A stretch of 64,000 nucleotides of DNA. It comes from Triticum aestivum. Taxonomy: Eukaryota > Streptophyta > Magnoliopsida > Poales > Poaceae. Under the pieces are notes generated by a model. The model made no database searches, was not told the DNA's origin, and was given only the letters and a program-made list of their open reading frames with translations. The position numbers and the translations under genes were made by a program. Every line of letters begins with the position of its first letter. Positions within the stretch are counted from its first letter, which is position 1. Where the stretch lies: NCBI RefSeq assembly GCF_018294505.1, contig NC_057797.1:124005116-124069115 (forward strand), read 5' to 3'. Below, one piece after another: positions 43,654 to 54,506 of the stretch.

Positions 43654-44880
43654 ATGGCCCGTGCTGTTGTTCCGTTGAATTTTAATGCGTTCCTAGAGAA
43701 AGCTAAGTTGAAAGATGATGGTAGCAATTACACGGACTGGGTCCATAACTTGAGGATTATCCTCATTGCTGCACAGAAGAATTATGTCCTGGAAGCACTG
43801 CTAGGTGCGAAACCCGCTGCAGGAGCAACGCCAGATGTTATGAACACCTGGCAGAGCAAAGCTGATGACTACTCGATAGTTCATTGTGCCATGCTTTACG
43901 GCTTAGAACCAGGACTTCAACAACGTTTTGAATGTCATGGAGAATATGAGATGTTCCAGGAGTTGAAGTTAATATTTCAAGCAAATGCACGGATTGAGAG
44001 ATATGAAGTCTCCAATAAGTTCTACAACTGCAAAATGGAGGAGAACAGTTCTGTCAGTGAGCATATACTCAGAATGTCTGGGTACCACAATCACTTGACT
44101 CACCTGGGAGTTAATCTTCTAGTTGATAGTTTCATTGACAAAGTTCTTCAATCACTACCACCAAGCTACAAGAGCTTCGTGATGAACTATAATATGCAAG
44201 GGATGGATAAGACGATTCCCGAGCTCTTTGCAATGCTAAAGGCTGCGGAGGTAGAAATCAAGAAGGAGCATCAAGTGTTGATGGTCAACAAGACCACTAG
44301 TTTCAAGAAAAAGGGTAAAGGGAAGAAGGGGAACTTCAAGAAGAACGGCAAACAAGTTGCTGCTCAAGTGAAGAAGCCCAAGTCTGGACCTAAGCCTGAG
44401 ACTGAGTGCTTCTACTGCAAAGGGACTGGTGACTGGAAGCGGAACTTCCCCAAGTATTTGGCGGAGAAGAAGGATGGCAAAGTGAAAGGTATATTTGATA
44501 TACATGTTATTGATGTGTACCTTACTAATGCTCGCAGTACCGCTTGGGTATTTGATAATGGTTTTGTTGCTAATATTTGCAACTCAAAACAAGGGCTACG
44601 GATTAAGCGAAGATTGGCCAAGGACGATATGACAATGCGCGTGGGAAATGGTTCCAAAGTCGATGTGATCGCCATCGGCACGCTACCTCTACATCTACCT
44701 TCGGGGTTAGTTTTAGACCTGAATAATTGTTATTTGGTGCCAGCGTTAAGCATGAACATTATATCTAGATCTTGTTTGATGCGAGATGGTTATTCATTTA
44801 AATTAGAGAATAATGGTTGTTCTATTTATATGAATAATATCTTTTATGGTCAACCCTTGATGAGCGGTCTATTTTACTAA
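43654..44880 (+). pseudogene. Copia gag and protease (Angela-like copy 1)
   Basis: 408 codons from MARAVVPLNFNAFLEKAKLKDDG. Capsid with NYTDWVHNLRIIL and LPPSYKSFVMNYNMQ. A Lys-rich stretch follows (KKKGKGKKGNFKKNGK), then the zinc knuckle CFYCKGTGDWKRNFPK, where His is Asp and the last Cys is Phe. The protease motif reads FDNGFVANIC, where Thr of D-T-G is Asn. So nucleocapsid and protease are probably dead even apart from the frame change near 44865 (after MSGLFY). In an active element gag-pol forms cytoplasmic particles. Confidence 0.82.
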
Positions 44881-45876
44881 ATCTTGATAGTAGTGATACA
44901 CATGTTCATAGTATTGAAGCAAAAATATATAAGTTTAATAATGACAATGCAACTTATTTGTGGCACTGCCATTTAGGTCATATTGGTGTAAAGCGCATGA
45001 AGAAACTCCATGCTGATGGTTTTTTGGAATCACTTGATGCCTGCGAACCATGCCTCATGGGCAAGATGACTAAGACTCCGTTCTCCGGAACAATGGAGTG
45101 AGCAACAGACTTGTTGGAAATAATACATACTGATGTATGCGGTCCGATGAGTGTTGATGCTCGTGGTGGGTATCATTATTTTCTTACCTTCACAGATGAT
45201 TTGAGCAGATATGGGTATATCTACTTGATGAAACATAAGTCTGAAACATCTGAAAAGTTCAAAGAATTTCATAGTGAAGTGGAAAATCATCGTAACAAGA
45301 AAAATAAAGTTTATGCGATCTGATCATGGAGGAGAATATTTGAGTTATGAGTTTGGTCTTCATTTGAAACAATGCGGAATAGTTTCGCAACTCATGCCAC
45401 CTGGAACACCACAGCGTAATGGTGTGTCCGGACGTCGTAACCACACTTTATTAGATATGGTGCGACCTATGATGTCTCTTACTGATTTACCGCTATCGTT
45501 TTGGGGTTATGCTTTAGAGACGGTTGCATTCATGTTAAATAGGGCACCATCTAAATCCGTTGAGACGACACCTTATGAATTGTGGTTTGGCAAGAAACCC
45601 AAGTTGTCGTTTCTTAAAGTTTGGGGCTGCGATGCTTGTGTGAAAAAACTTCAACCTGATAAGCTCGAACCCAAATCGGAGAAATGTGTCTTCATAGGAT
45701 ACCCAAAGGAGACTGTTGGGTACACCTTCTATCACAGATCTGAAGGCAAGATATTTGTTGCTAAGAATGGATCCTTTCTAGAGAAGGAGTTTCTCTCAAA
45801 AGAAGTGAGTGGGAGGAAAGTAGAACTTGACGAGGTAATTGTACCTACTCCCTTATTGGAAAGTAGTTCATCATAG
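44866..45876 (+). pseudogene. Copia integrase (Angela-like copy 1)
   Basis: A second frame carries the zinc-binding HHCC region (LWHCHLGHIG ... CEPCLMGKM), then a TGA at 45099-45101, then the core start HTDVCGPMSVDARGG (Asp) and LTFTDDLSRYG. Near 45303 the frame returns to that of gag: FMRSDHGGEY (Asp), GTPQRNGVSGRRNHTL (the catalytic Glu of GVSERRNRTL-type motifs is Gly here), WFGKKPKLSFLKVWG and CVFIGYP. TAG at 45874-45876 follows LLESSSS. The D-D-E set is therefore incomplete. Confidence 0.8.
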
Positions 45877-46890
45877 AAATCAGTTCCAGTGATTCCTACA
45901 CTAGTAAGTGAGGAAGCTAATGATGACGATCATGAAACTTTTGATCAAGTTACTACCGAACCTCATAGGTCAACCAGAGTAAGATCCACACCAGAGTGGT
46001 ATGGTAATCATATTCTGGAGGTCATGTTACTTGACCATGATGAACCTACGAACTATGAGGAAGCCATGATGAGCCCAGATTCCACAAAATGGCTTGAGGC
46101 CATGAAATCTGAGATGGGATCCATGTATGAGAACAAAGTGTGGACTTTGGTTGACTTGCCTGTTGATTGTCAAGCCATAGAGAATAAATGGATATTCAAG
46201 AAGAAGACTGACGCTGATGGTAATGTTACTGTCTACAAAGCTCGACTTGTTGTGAAAGGTTTACGACAAGTTCAAGGAGTTAACTATGATGAGACCTTCT
46301 CACCCGTAGCGATGCTTAAGTCCGTCCGAATCATGTTAGCAATTTCTACATTTTATGATTATGAAATTTGGAAAATGGATGTCAAAACTGCATTCCTTAA
46401 TGGATATTTTAAAGAAGAGTTGTATATGATGCAACCAGAAGGTTTTGTCGATCCAAAAGGTGCTAACAAAGTGTGCAAGCTCCAGGGATCCATTTATGGA
46501 CTGGTGCAAGCCTCTCGAAGTTGGAATATACGCTTTGATAGTGTGATCAAAGCATATGGTTTTATATAGACTTTTGGAGAAGCCTGTATTTACAAGAAAT
46601 TGAGTGGGAGCTCTATAGCATTTCTGATATTATACGTGGATGACATATTGCTGATTGGAAATGATACCGAATTTCTGAATAGCATGAAAGGATACTTGAA
46701 TAAGAATTTTTCAATGAAAGACCTCGGTGAAGCTGCTTATATATTGGGCATTAAGATCTATAGAGATAGATCAAGACGCTTAATTGGACTTCCACAAAGC
46801 ACATACCTTGATAAAGTTTTGAAGAAGTTCAAAATGGATCAAGCAAAGAAAGGGTTCTTGCCTGTGTTACAAGGTTTGAAGTCGAGTTAG
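45877..46890 (+). pseudogene. Copia reverse transcriptase (Angela-like copy 1)
   Basis: Contains MKSEMGSMYENKVWTLVDLP, WIFKKKTDADG, the palm motif A MDVKTAFLNG (Asp present) and the catalytic box LILYVDDILLIGND with both Asp residues. In-frame TAG at 46567-46569, between the two, and TAG at 46888-46890. Apart from stops the RT is well conserved. Confidence 0.85.
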
Positions 46891-47577
46891 ACTCAATGCC
46901 CGACCACTGCAGAAGATAGAGATAAAATGGAAGGCATTCCCTATGCTTCAACCATAGGTTATATCATGTATGCAATGTTGTGTAGATGACTGGATGTGTC
47001 CCTTGCTATTAGTTTAGCAGGGAGGTACCAAAGTAATCCAAGAGTGGATCACTGGACAGCGGTCAAGAACATCCTGAAATACCTGAAAAGGACTAAGGAT
47101 ATGTTTCTCGTTTATGGAGGTGACAAAGAGCTCATCGTAAACGATTACGTCGATGCAAGTTTTGACACTGATCTGGATGACTCTAAGTCACAAACCAGAT
47201 ACGTATTCTTATTGAATGGTGGAGCTGTCAGTTGGTGCAGTTCTAAGCAGAGCGTCGTGGCGGGATCTACATGTGAAGCAGAGTACATAGCTGCTTCGGA
47301 AGCAGCAAATGAAGGAGTATGGATGAAGGAGTTCATATCCGATCTAGGTATCATACCTAGTGCATCGGGTCCAATGAAAGTCTTTTGTGACAATACTGGT
47401 GCAATTGCCTTGGCAAAGGAATCCAGATTTCACAAGAGAACCAAGCACATCAAGAGACGCTACAATTCCATCCGTGATCAAGTCAAGGAGGGAGACATAG
47501 AGATTTTCAACATACATACGGATTTGAATGTTACAGACCCGTTGACTAAGCCTCTCTCACGAGCAAAACATGATTAG
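46891..47577 (+). pseudogene. Copia RNase H (Angela-like copy 1)
   Basis: Open except for TGA at 46987-46989. RNase H Asp in YVDASFDTDLDD, Glu in CEAEYIAASEA, Asp in FCDNTGAIALA, then TKHIKRRYNSIRDQV and DPLTKPL, the usual end of Copia pol. It ends 70 bp before the PPT. Confidence 0.85.
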
Positions 47578-47637
47578 CAGCAAGACTCCATGGGTGTTAG
47601 AATCATCACAATGTAATCTAGATTATTGACTCTTATG

Positions 47638-47649
47638 CAAGTGGGAGAC
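47638..47649 (+). other. Polypurine tract of Angela-like copy 1
   Basis: CAAGTGGGAGAC directly abuts the 3' LTR; the inverted equivalent is at 50726-50737 in copy 2. Confidence 0.7.
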
Positions 47650-48934
47650 TGAAGGAAATATGCCCTAGAGGCAATAATAAAGTTGTTATTTGTATTTCCT
47701 TATATCATGATAAATGTTTATTATTCATGCTAAAACTGTATTAACCAGAAACTTAGTACATGTGCGAATACATAGACAAATAGAGTGTCGCTAGTATGCC
47801 TCTACTTGACTAGCTTGTTAATCAAAGATGGTTAAGTTTCCTAGCCATGGACAAAGAGTTGTCATTTGATGAACGGGATCACATCATTAGAGAATGATGT
47901 GATTGACTTGACCCATCCATTAGCTTAGCACGATGGCCGTTTAGTTTACTGCTATTGTTTTCTCCATAACTTATACATGCTCCTATGACTATGAGATTAT
48001 GTAACTATCGAATACCAGAGGAACACTTAGTGTGCTATCAAACATCACAACGTAACTAGGTGACTATAAAGATGGTCTATAGGTGTCTCCAATGGTGTTT
48101 GTTGAGTTGGAATAGATCGAGATTAGGATTTGTCACTCCGTGTATCAGAGAGGTATCTCTGGGCCCTCTCGGTAATGCACATCACTATAAGCCTTGCAAG
48201 CAACGTGACTAATGAGTTAGTTACGGGATGTTGCATTACAGAACGAGTAAAGAGACTTTCCGAAAACAAGATTGAACTAGGTATTGAGATACCGACAATC
48301 GAATCTCGGGCAAGTAACATACCGATGACAAAGGGAAAAATGTATGTTGTCATGCGATTTGACCGATAAAGATCTTCGTAGAATATGTAGGAACCAATAT
48401 GAGCATCCAGGTTCCGCTATTGGTTATTGACCGGAGATGAGTCTTGGTCATGTCTACATAGTTCTCGAACCCGTAGGGTCCACACACTTAATGTTCGGTG
48501 ACGGTCGGTATTATGAGTTTATGTGTTTTGATGTACCGAAGGTAGTTTAGAGTCCCGGATATGATCATGGACATGACGAGGAGTCTCGAAATGTTCGAGA
48601 CATAAAGATTGATATATTGGACGGATATGTTCGGACACCGTAAGTGTTCCGGAGAAGTTTCGAATAAAACCGGAGTGCCGGAGGGTTATCGGAAACCCCG
48701 GGGGAACTAATGGCCTCGATGGGCCTTAGCGGAAAGAGAGAGGGGCGACCAGGGCAGGCAGCGCCCCCCTCCCCCTTGAGTCCAAATTGGACTAGGAAGG
48801 GGGGGCGCCCCCTTTTTCCTTTCCCCTCTCCCTCACCTTCCTTCCCCCTCTCTCCCTTTTGGTGGAAACCTACTAGAACTTGGGAGTCCTAGTAGGATTC
48901 CCCTCTTGGGGACACGCCAAGGAGGGCCAGCCGT
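47650..48934 (+). repeat. 3' LTR of Angela-like copy 1, truncated
   Basis: The first 1285 bp of the LTR, collinear with 40696 onward until CAAGGAGGGCCAGCCG, then replaced by unrelated sequence at 48935. About 445 bp of LTR end are missing locally. Confidence 0.85.
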
Positions 48935-48995
48935 TGTCACGCCCAATATGCGATACTATCCTAAAGAGACTCGAAGGTCTCACCAAGGATAGAAC
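48935..48995 (+). mobile_element. 61-bp left end of an unidentified LTR-like element
   Basis: TGTCACGCCCAATATGCGAT and the following bases are unlike either Angela-like LTR. The TG start at the exact break of the copy 1 LTR suggests the beginning of another LTR, itself cut at 48995 by Angela-like copy 2. Too short to classify. Confidence 0.4.
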
Positions 48996-50725
48996 TGTTG
49001 GGGAACGCAGTAATTTCAAAAAAAAATCCTACGCACATGCAAGATCATGGTGATTCATAGCAATGAGAGGGGAGAGTATTGTCTACGTACCCTCGTAGAC
49101 TGTAAGCGGAAGCGTTATGACAAAGCGGTTGATGTAGTCGTACGTCTTCACGATCGACTGATCCTAGTACCAAACGTACGACACCTCCGTGATCTGCACA
49201 TGTTCCGCTCGGTGACGTCCCACGAACTCACGATCTAGTAGAGTGTTGACGGAAAGCTTCGTCAACACGATGGCATGATGACGGTGATGATGATGCTACC
49301 GGAACAGGGCTTCGCCTAAGCACCGCCACGATATGACCGAGGTGGATTATGGTGGAGGGGGGCACCGCACACGGCTAAGGGATCAATGATCAACTTGTGT
49401 GTCTATGGCGTGCCCCCTCCCCCGTATATAAAGGAGGGGAGGAGGGGGAGGGCCGGTCCTCCTGTGGCGCGCCCCATGAGGAGTCCTACTCCCACCGGGA
49501 GTAGGATTCCCCCCTTCCCTAGTTGGACTAGGAGTGGAAGGAAGGGGGAGAGAGGGGGAAGGAAAGGGGGGCTGCCCCCCACCCAATTGGGATTGGGCTT
49601 GAGTGGGGGGCACCCCCTCCTAGGCCTCCCTCTCTTCTCTCCCACTATGGCCCAATAAGGCCCATATACCTTCCAGGGGGTTTCGGTAACCTCCCGGTGC
49701 TCGGGTATATGCCCGAACTCACCCGGAACCATTTTGATGTCCAACTATAGTCATCCAATATATCGGTCTTTATGTCTCGACCATTTTGAGACTCCTCGTC
49801 ATGTCCGTGATCATATCCGGGACTCCGAACTACCTTCAGTACATCAAAACACATAAACTCATAATACCAATCGTCACCGAACGTTAAGCGTGCGGACCCT
49901 ACGGGTTCGAGAACTATGTAGACATGACCGAGACACGTCTCTGGTCAATAACCAATAACGGAACCTGGATGCTCATATTGGTTCCTACATATTCTACGAA
50001 GATGTTTATCGGTCAAACCGCATAACAACATATGTTGTTCCCTTTTTCATCGCTATGTTACTTGCCCGATATTCGATCGTCGGTATCTCAATACCTAGTT
50101 CAATCTCGTTACTGACAAGTCTCTTTACACGTTCCATAATGCTACATCCCGCAACTAACTCATTAGCTACATTGCTTGCAAGGCTTATATTGATGTGCAT
50201 TACCGAGAGGGCCCGGAGATACCTCTCCGACAATCGGAGTGACAAATCCTAATCTTGATCTATGCCAACTCAACAAACACCATCGGAGACACCTGTAGAG
50301 CACCTTTATAATCACCCAGTTACGTTGTGATGTTTGGTAGAACACAAAGTGTCCCTCCGGTATTCGGGTGTTGCATGATCTCATACTCATAGGAACATGT
50401 ATAAGTTATGGAGAAAGCAATAGCAACAAACTAAATGATAATCGTGCTAAGCTAACGGATAGGTCAAGTCAATCACATCATTCTCTAATGATGTGATCCC
50501 GTTAATCAAATGACAACACATGTCTATGGTTAGGAAACATAACCATCATTGATTCAACGAGCTAGTCAAGTAGAGGCAAACTAGTGACACTCTGTTTGTC
50601 TATGTATTCACACATGTACTAAGTTTCCGATTAATACAATTCTAGCATGAATAATAAACATTTATCATGATATAAGGAAATATAAATAACAACTTTATTA
50701 TTTCCTCTAGGGCATATTTCCTTCA
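48996..50725 (-). repeat. 3' LTR of Angela-like copy 2
   Basis: 1730 bp. On the plus strand it runs TGTTGGGGAACGCAG to GGGCATATTTCCTTCA, so on the minus strand it starts TGAAGGAAATATGCCC and ends CCCCAACA. Confidence 0.88.
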
Positions 50726-50738
50726 GTCTCCCACTTGC
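50726..50738 (-). other. Polypurine tract of Angela-like copy 2
   Basis: On the minus strand GCAAGTGGGAGAC, next to the LTR. Confidence 0.7.
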
Positions 50739-50758
50739 ACTAGAGTCAATAATCTAGA

Positions 50759-52156
50759 TTACATTGTAATGATTATAACACCCATGGAGTCTTGGTGCTG
50801 ATCATATTTTGCTTGTGAGTGAGGCTTAGTCAACGGGTCTGCAACATTCAGTTCCGTATGTATCTTGCAAATCTCTATGTCTCCCTCCTTGACTTGATCG
50901 TGGATGGAATTGCAGCGTCTCTTGATGTGCTTGGTTCTCTTGTGAAATCTGGATTCCTTTGCCAAGGCAATTGCACCAGTATTGTCACAAAAGATTTTCA
51001 TTGGACCCGATGCACTAGGTATGACACCTAGATCGGATATGAACTCCTTCATCCAGACTTTTTCATTTGCTGCTTTCGAAGCAGCTATTTATTCTGCTTC
51101 ACACGTAGAACCCACCACGATGCTCTGCTTGGAACTGCACCAACTGACAGCTCTACCATTTAATAAGAATACATAGCCGGTTTGTGACTTTGGGTCATCC
51201 GGATCAGTGTCAAAGCTTGCATCGACGTAACCATTTACGACGAGCTCTTTGTCACCTCCATATACGATAAACATATACTTAGTCCTTTTCAGGTATTTCA
51301 GGATATTCTTGACCGCTGTCCAGTGATCCACTCCTGGATTACTTTGGTACCTCCCTGCTAAACTGATAGCAAGGCACACATCAGGTCTGGTACACAACAT
51401 TGCATACATGATAGAGCCTATGACTGAAGCATAGGGAACACCTTTCATTTTCTCTCTATCTTCTGTAGTGGTCAAGCATTGAGTCTGACTCAACTTTACA
51501 CCTTGTAATACAGGCAAGAACCCTTTCTTTGCCTGGTCCATTTTGAACTTCTCCAAAGCTTTATCAAGGTATGTGATTTGTGAAAGTCCAATTAAGCGTC
51601 TTGATCTATCTCTCTAGATCTTGATGCCCAATATATAAGCAGCTTCACCGAGGTCTTTCATTGAAAAATTCTTATTCAAGTATCCTTTTATGCTATTCAG
51701 AAATTCAGTATCATTTCCAATTAACAATATGTCATCTACATATAATATCAGAAATGCTACGGAGCTCCCACTCACTTTCTTGTAAATACAGGCTTCGCCA
51801 AAAGTCTGTATAAAACCATATGCTTTGATCACACTATCAAAGCATATATTCCAACTCTGAGAGGCTTGCACCAGTCCATAAATGGATTGATGGAGCTTGG
51901 ACACTTTGTTAGCACCTTTTGGATCGACAAAACCTTCTGGTTGCATCATATACAACTCTTCTTTAAGATATCCATTAAGGAATGCAGTTTTGACATCCAT
52001 TTGCCAAATTTCATAATCATAAAATGTGGCAATTGCTAACATGATTCGGACGGACTTAAGCATCGCTACGGGTGAGAAGGTCTCATCGTAGTCAACTCCT
52101 TGAACTTGTTGAAAACCTTTTGCAACAAGTCGAGCTTTGTAGACAGTAATTACCAT
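50759..52156 (-). pseudogene. Copia RT and RNase H (Angela-like copy 2)
   Basis: One minus-strand frame with two stops (51614-51616 in the GIKI segment and 51089-51091, where CEAEY becomes CEAE-stop). RT has MDVKTAFLNG and LILYVDDILLIGND; RNase H has YVDASFDTDPDD and FCDNTGAIALA. Ends with DPLTKPHSQAKYD. The catalytic residues are otherwise intact. Confidence 0.83.
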
Positions 52157-53269
52157 CAGCGTCAGTCTTCTTCTTGAAGATCCATTTATTCTCTATGGCC
52201 TGCCGATCATCGGGCTAGTCAACCAAAGTCCACACTTTGTTCTGATACATGGATCCCATCTCAGATTTCATGGCCTCAAGCCATTTTGCGGAATCTGGGC
52301 TCATCATCGCTTCCTCATAGTTCGTAGGTTCTTCATGGTAAAGTAACATGACTTCTAGAACAGGATTATCGTACCACTCTGGTGCGGATCTTACTCTGGT
52401 TGACCTATGAGGTTTGGTAGTAACTTGATCAGAAGTTTCATGATCATCATCATTAACTTCCTCACTTACTGGTGTAGGAATCATTGGAACTGATTTCAGT
52501 GATGAACTACTTTCCAATAAGGGAGAAGGTACAATTACCTCATCAAGTTCCACTTTCCCCCCACTCACTTCTTTCGAGAGAAACTCATTCTCCAGAAAGG
52601 ATCCATTCTTAGCAATGAATATCTTGCCTTCGGATCTGTGATAGAAGGTGTATCCAACAACCTCATTTGGGTATCCTCTGAAGACACATTTCTCCGATTT
52701 GGGTTCGAGCTCATCAGGTTGAAGCTTTTTCACATAAGCATGGCAGCCCCAAACTTTAAGAATGACAACTTGGGTTTCTTGCCAAACCACAGTTCATAAG
52801 GTGTCATCTCAACGGATTTAGATGGTGCCCTATTTAATGTGAATGTATCCGTCTCTAAAGCATAACCCCAAAACGATAGCGGTAAATCAGTGAGAGACAT
52901 CATAGATCGCACCATATCTAATAAAGTGCGGTTACGATGTTCAGACACACCATTGCGTTGTGGTGTTCCAAGTGGCGTGAGTTGCAAAACTATTCTGCAT
53001 TGTTTCAGATGAAGACCAAACTCGTAACTCAAAAATTCTCCTCCACAATCAGATCATAGAAACTTTATTTTCTTGTTACGATGATTTTCCACTTCACTCT
53101 GAAATTCTTTGAACTTTTCAAATGTTTCAGACTTATGTTTCATTAAGTAGATATACCCATATCTGCTTAAATCATCTGTGAAGGTGAGAAAATAACGATA
53201 TCTGCCATGAGCTTCAATGTTCATTGGACCACACACATCAGTATGTATGATTTCCAATAACTCTGTTGC
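52157..53269 (-). pseudogene. Copia integrase and linker (Angela-like copy 2)
   Basis: Contains HTDVCGPMNIEAHGR (Asp) and LTFTDDLSRYG, then TGA at 53054-53056 in the KFL-SD segment, GTPQRNGVSEHRNRTL (catalytic Glu present, unlike copy 1), a frame change near 52760 (after LSFLKF), CVFRGYPNEVVGYTF, and an acidic linker to VWTLVD, with a second frame change near 52200. It would catalyse strand transfer of cDNA ends in an intact element. Confidence 0.78.
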
Positions 53270-54505
53270 TCATTCCATTGTTCCGGAGAATGGAGTTTTA
53301 GTCATCTTGCCCATGTGGCATGGTTCGCAAGTACCAAGTGATTCATAATCAAGTGATTCCAGAAGTCCATTAGAATGGAGTTTCTTCATGTGCTTTATAC
53401 CAATATGACCTAAACGGCGGTGCCACAAATAAGTTGCACTATCATTATAAACTCTGCATCTTTTGGCTTCAATACTATGAACATGTGTATCATTACTATC
53501 AAGATTTAGTAAAAATAGACCACCCATCAAAGGTGCATGACCATAAAAGATATTACTCATATAAATAGAACAACCATTATTCTCTGATTTAAATGAATAA
53601 CCGCCTCGCATCAAACAAGATCCAAATATGATGTTCAGGCTCAACGCTGGCACCAAATAACAATTATTTAGGTCTAAAACTAATCCCGAAGGTAGATGTA
53701 GAGGTAGCGTGCCGACGACGATCACATCGACTTTGGAACCATTTAACACGCGTATCGTCACCTCGTCCTTAGCCAGTGTTCGCTTAATCCGTAGTCCCTG
53801 TTTCGAGTTGCAAATATTAGCAACATAACCAGTATCAAATACCTAGGTGCTACTTCGAGCTCTGGTAAGGTACACATCAATAACATGTATAGCACATATA
53901 CCTTTGTTCACCTTGCCATCCTTCTTATCCACCAAATACTTGGGGCAGTTACGCTTCTAGTGACCAGTCTGTTTGCAGTAGAAGCACTCAGTCTCAGGCT
54001 TAGGTCTAGACTTGGGTTTCTTCTCCTGAGCAGCAACTTGTTTGCTGTTCTTCTTGAAGTTCCCCTTCTTCTTCCCTTTGCCCTTTTTCTTGAAACTGGC
54101 TGTCTTATTGACCATCGACACTTGATGCTCATTTTTGATTTCTACCTCCACAACCTTTAGCATTTCAAAGAGCTCGGGAATTGTCTTATTCATCCCTTGC
54201 ATATTATAGTTCATCACGAAGCTTTTGTAGCTTGGTGGCAGTGATTGAAGAACTCTGTCAATGACACTATCAACAGGAAGATTAACTCCCAGTTGAGTCA
54301 AGTGATTATGATACCCAGACATTTTGAGTATATGCTCACTGACAGAACTATTCCCCTCCATCTTGCAGCTATAGAACTTATAGGAGAGTTCATATCTCTC
54401 AATCCGGGCATTTGCTTGAAATATTAACTTCAACTCCTGGAACATCTCATATGCTCCATGACGTTCAAAGCATCGTTGAAGTCCCGGTTCTAAGCCGTAA
54501 AGCAT
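53270..54505 (-). pseudogene. Copia gag (partial), protease and integrase zinc region (Angela-like copy 2)
   Basis: Open from 54505 (MLYGLEPGLQRCFERHG, already inside capsid) to a stop at 53957-53959 directly after the zinc-knuckle start CFYCKQTGH. Then the protease region FDTGYVANIC with intact D-T-G, LPSGLVLDLNNCYLVPALS, and the HHCC segment LWHRRLGHIG and CEPCHMGKM, ending at TGA 53270-53272. The first ~75 gag residues expected from copy 1 are absent because of the junction at 54506. Confidence 0.8.
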
Positions 54506-54506
54506 G

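Larger units (their letters stand above)
40696..48934 (+). mobile_element. Copia LTR retrotransposon, Angela/BARE-related, plus strand (copy 1)
   Basis: 5' LTR 40696-42426, PBS-like site, long leader, gag, protease, integrase, RT and RNase H in the Copia order, PPT, and a 3' LTR truncated at 48934. The left flank 5-mer is CGTGC. The coding region carries two frame changes and several stops. The start TGAAGGAAATATG with CCCTAGAGGCAATAATAAAG resembles Angela/Barbara-group LTRs. The missing LTR end is predicted beyond the window. Confidence 0.87.
48996..54506 (-). mobile_element. Angela/BARE-related Copia element, minus strand (copy 2), 5' part not in place
   Basis: Reading on the minus strand: gag (from inside capsid), protease, integrase, RT, RNase H, PPT and a complete 3' LTR ending at 48996. 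The start of gag, the leader, PBS and 5' LTR are missing because a chromovirus-like element begins at 54507. The left flank 5-mer is AGAAC. Related to copy 1 but in opposite orientation and with its own set of stops. Confidence 0.85.
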
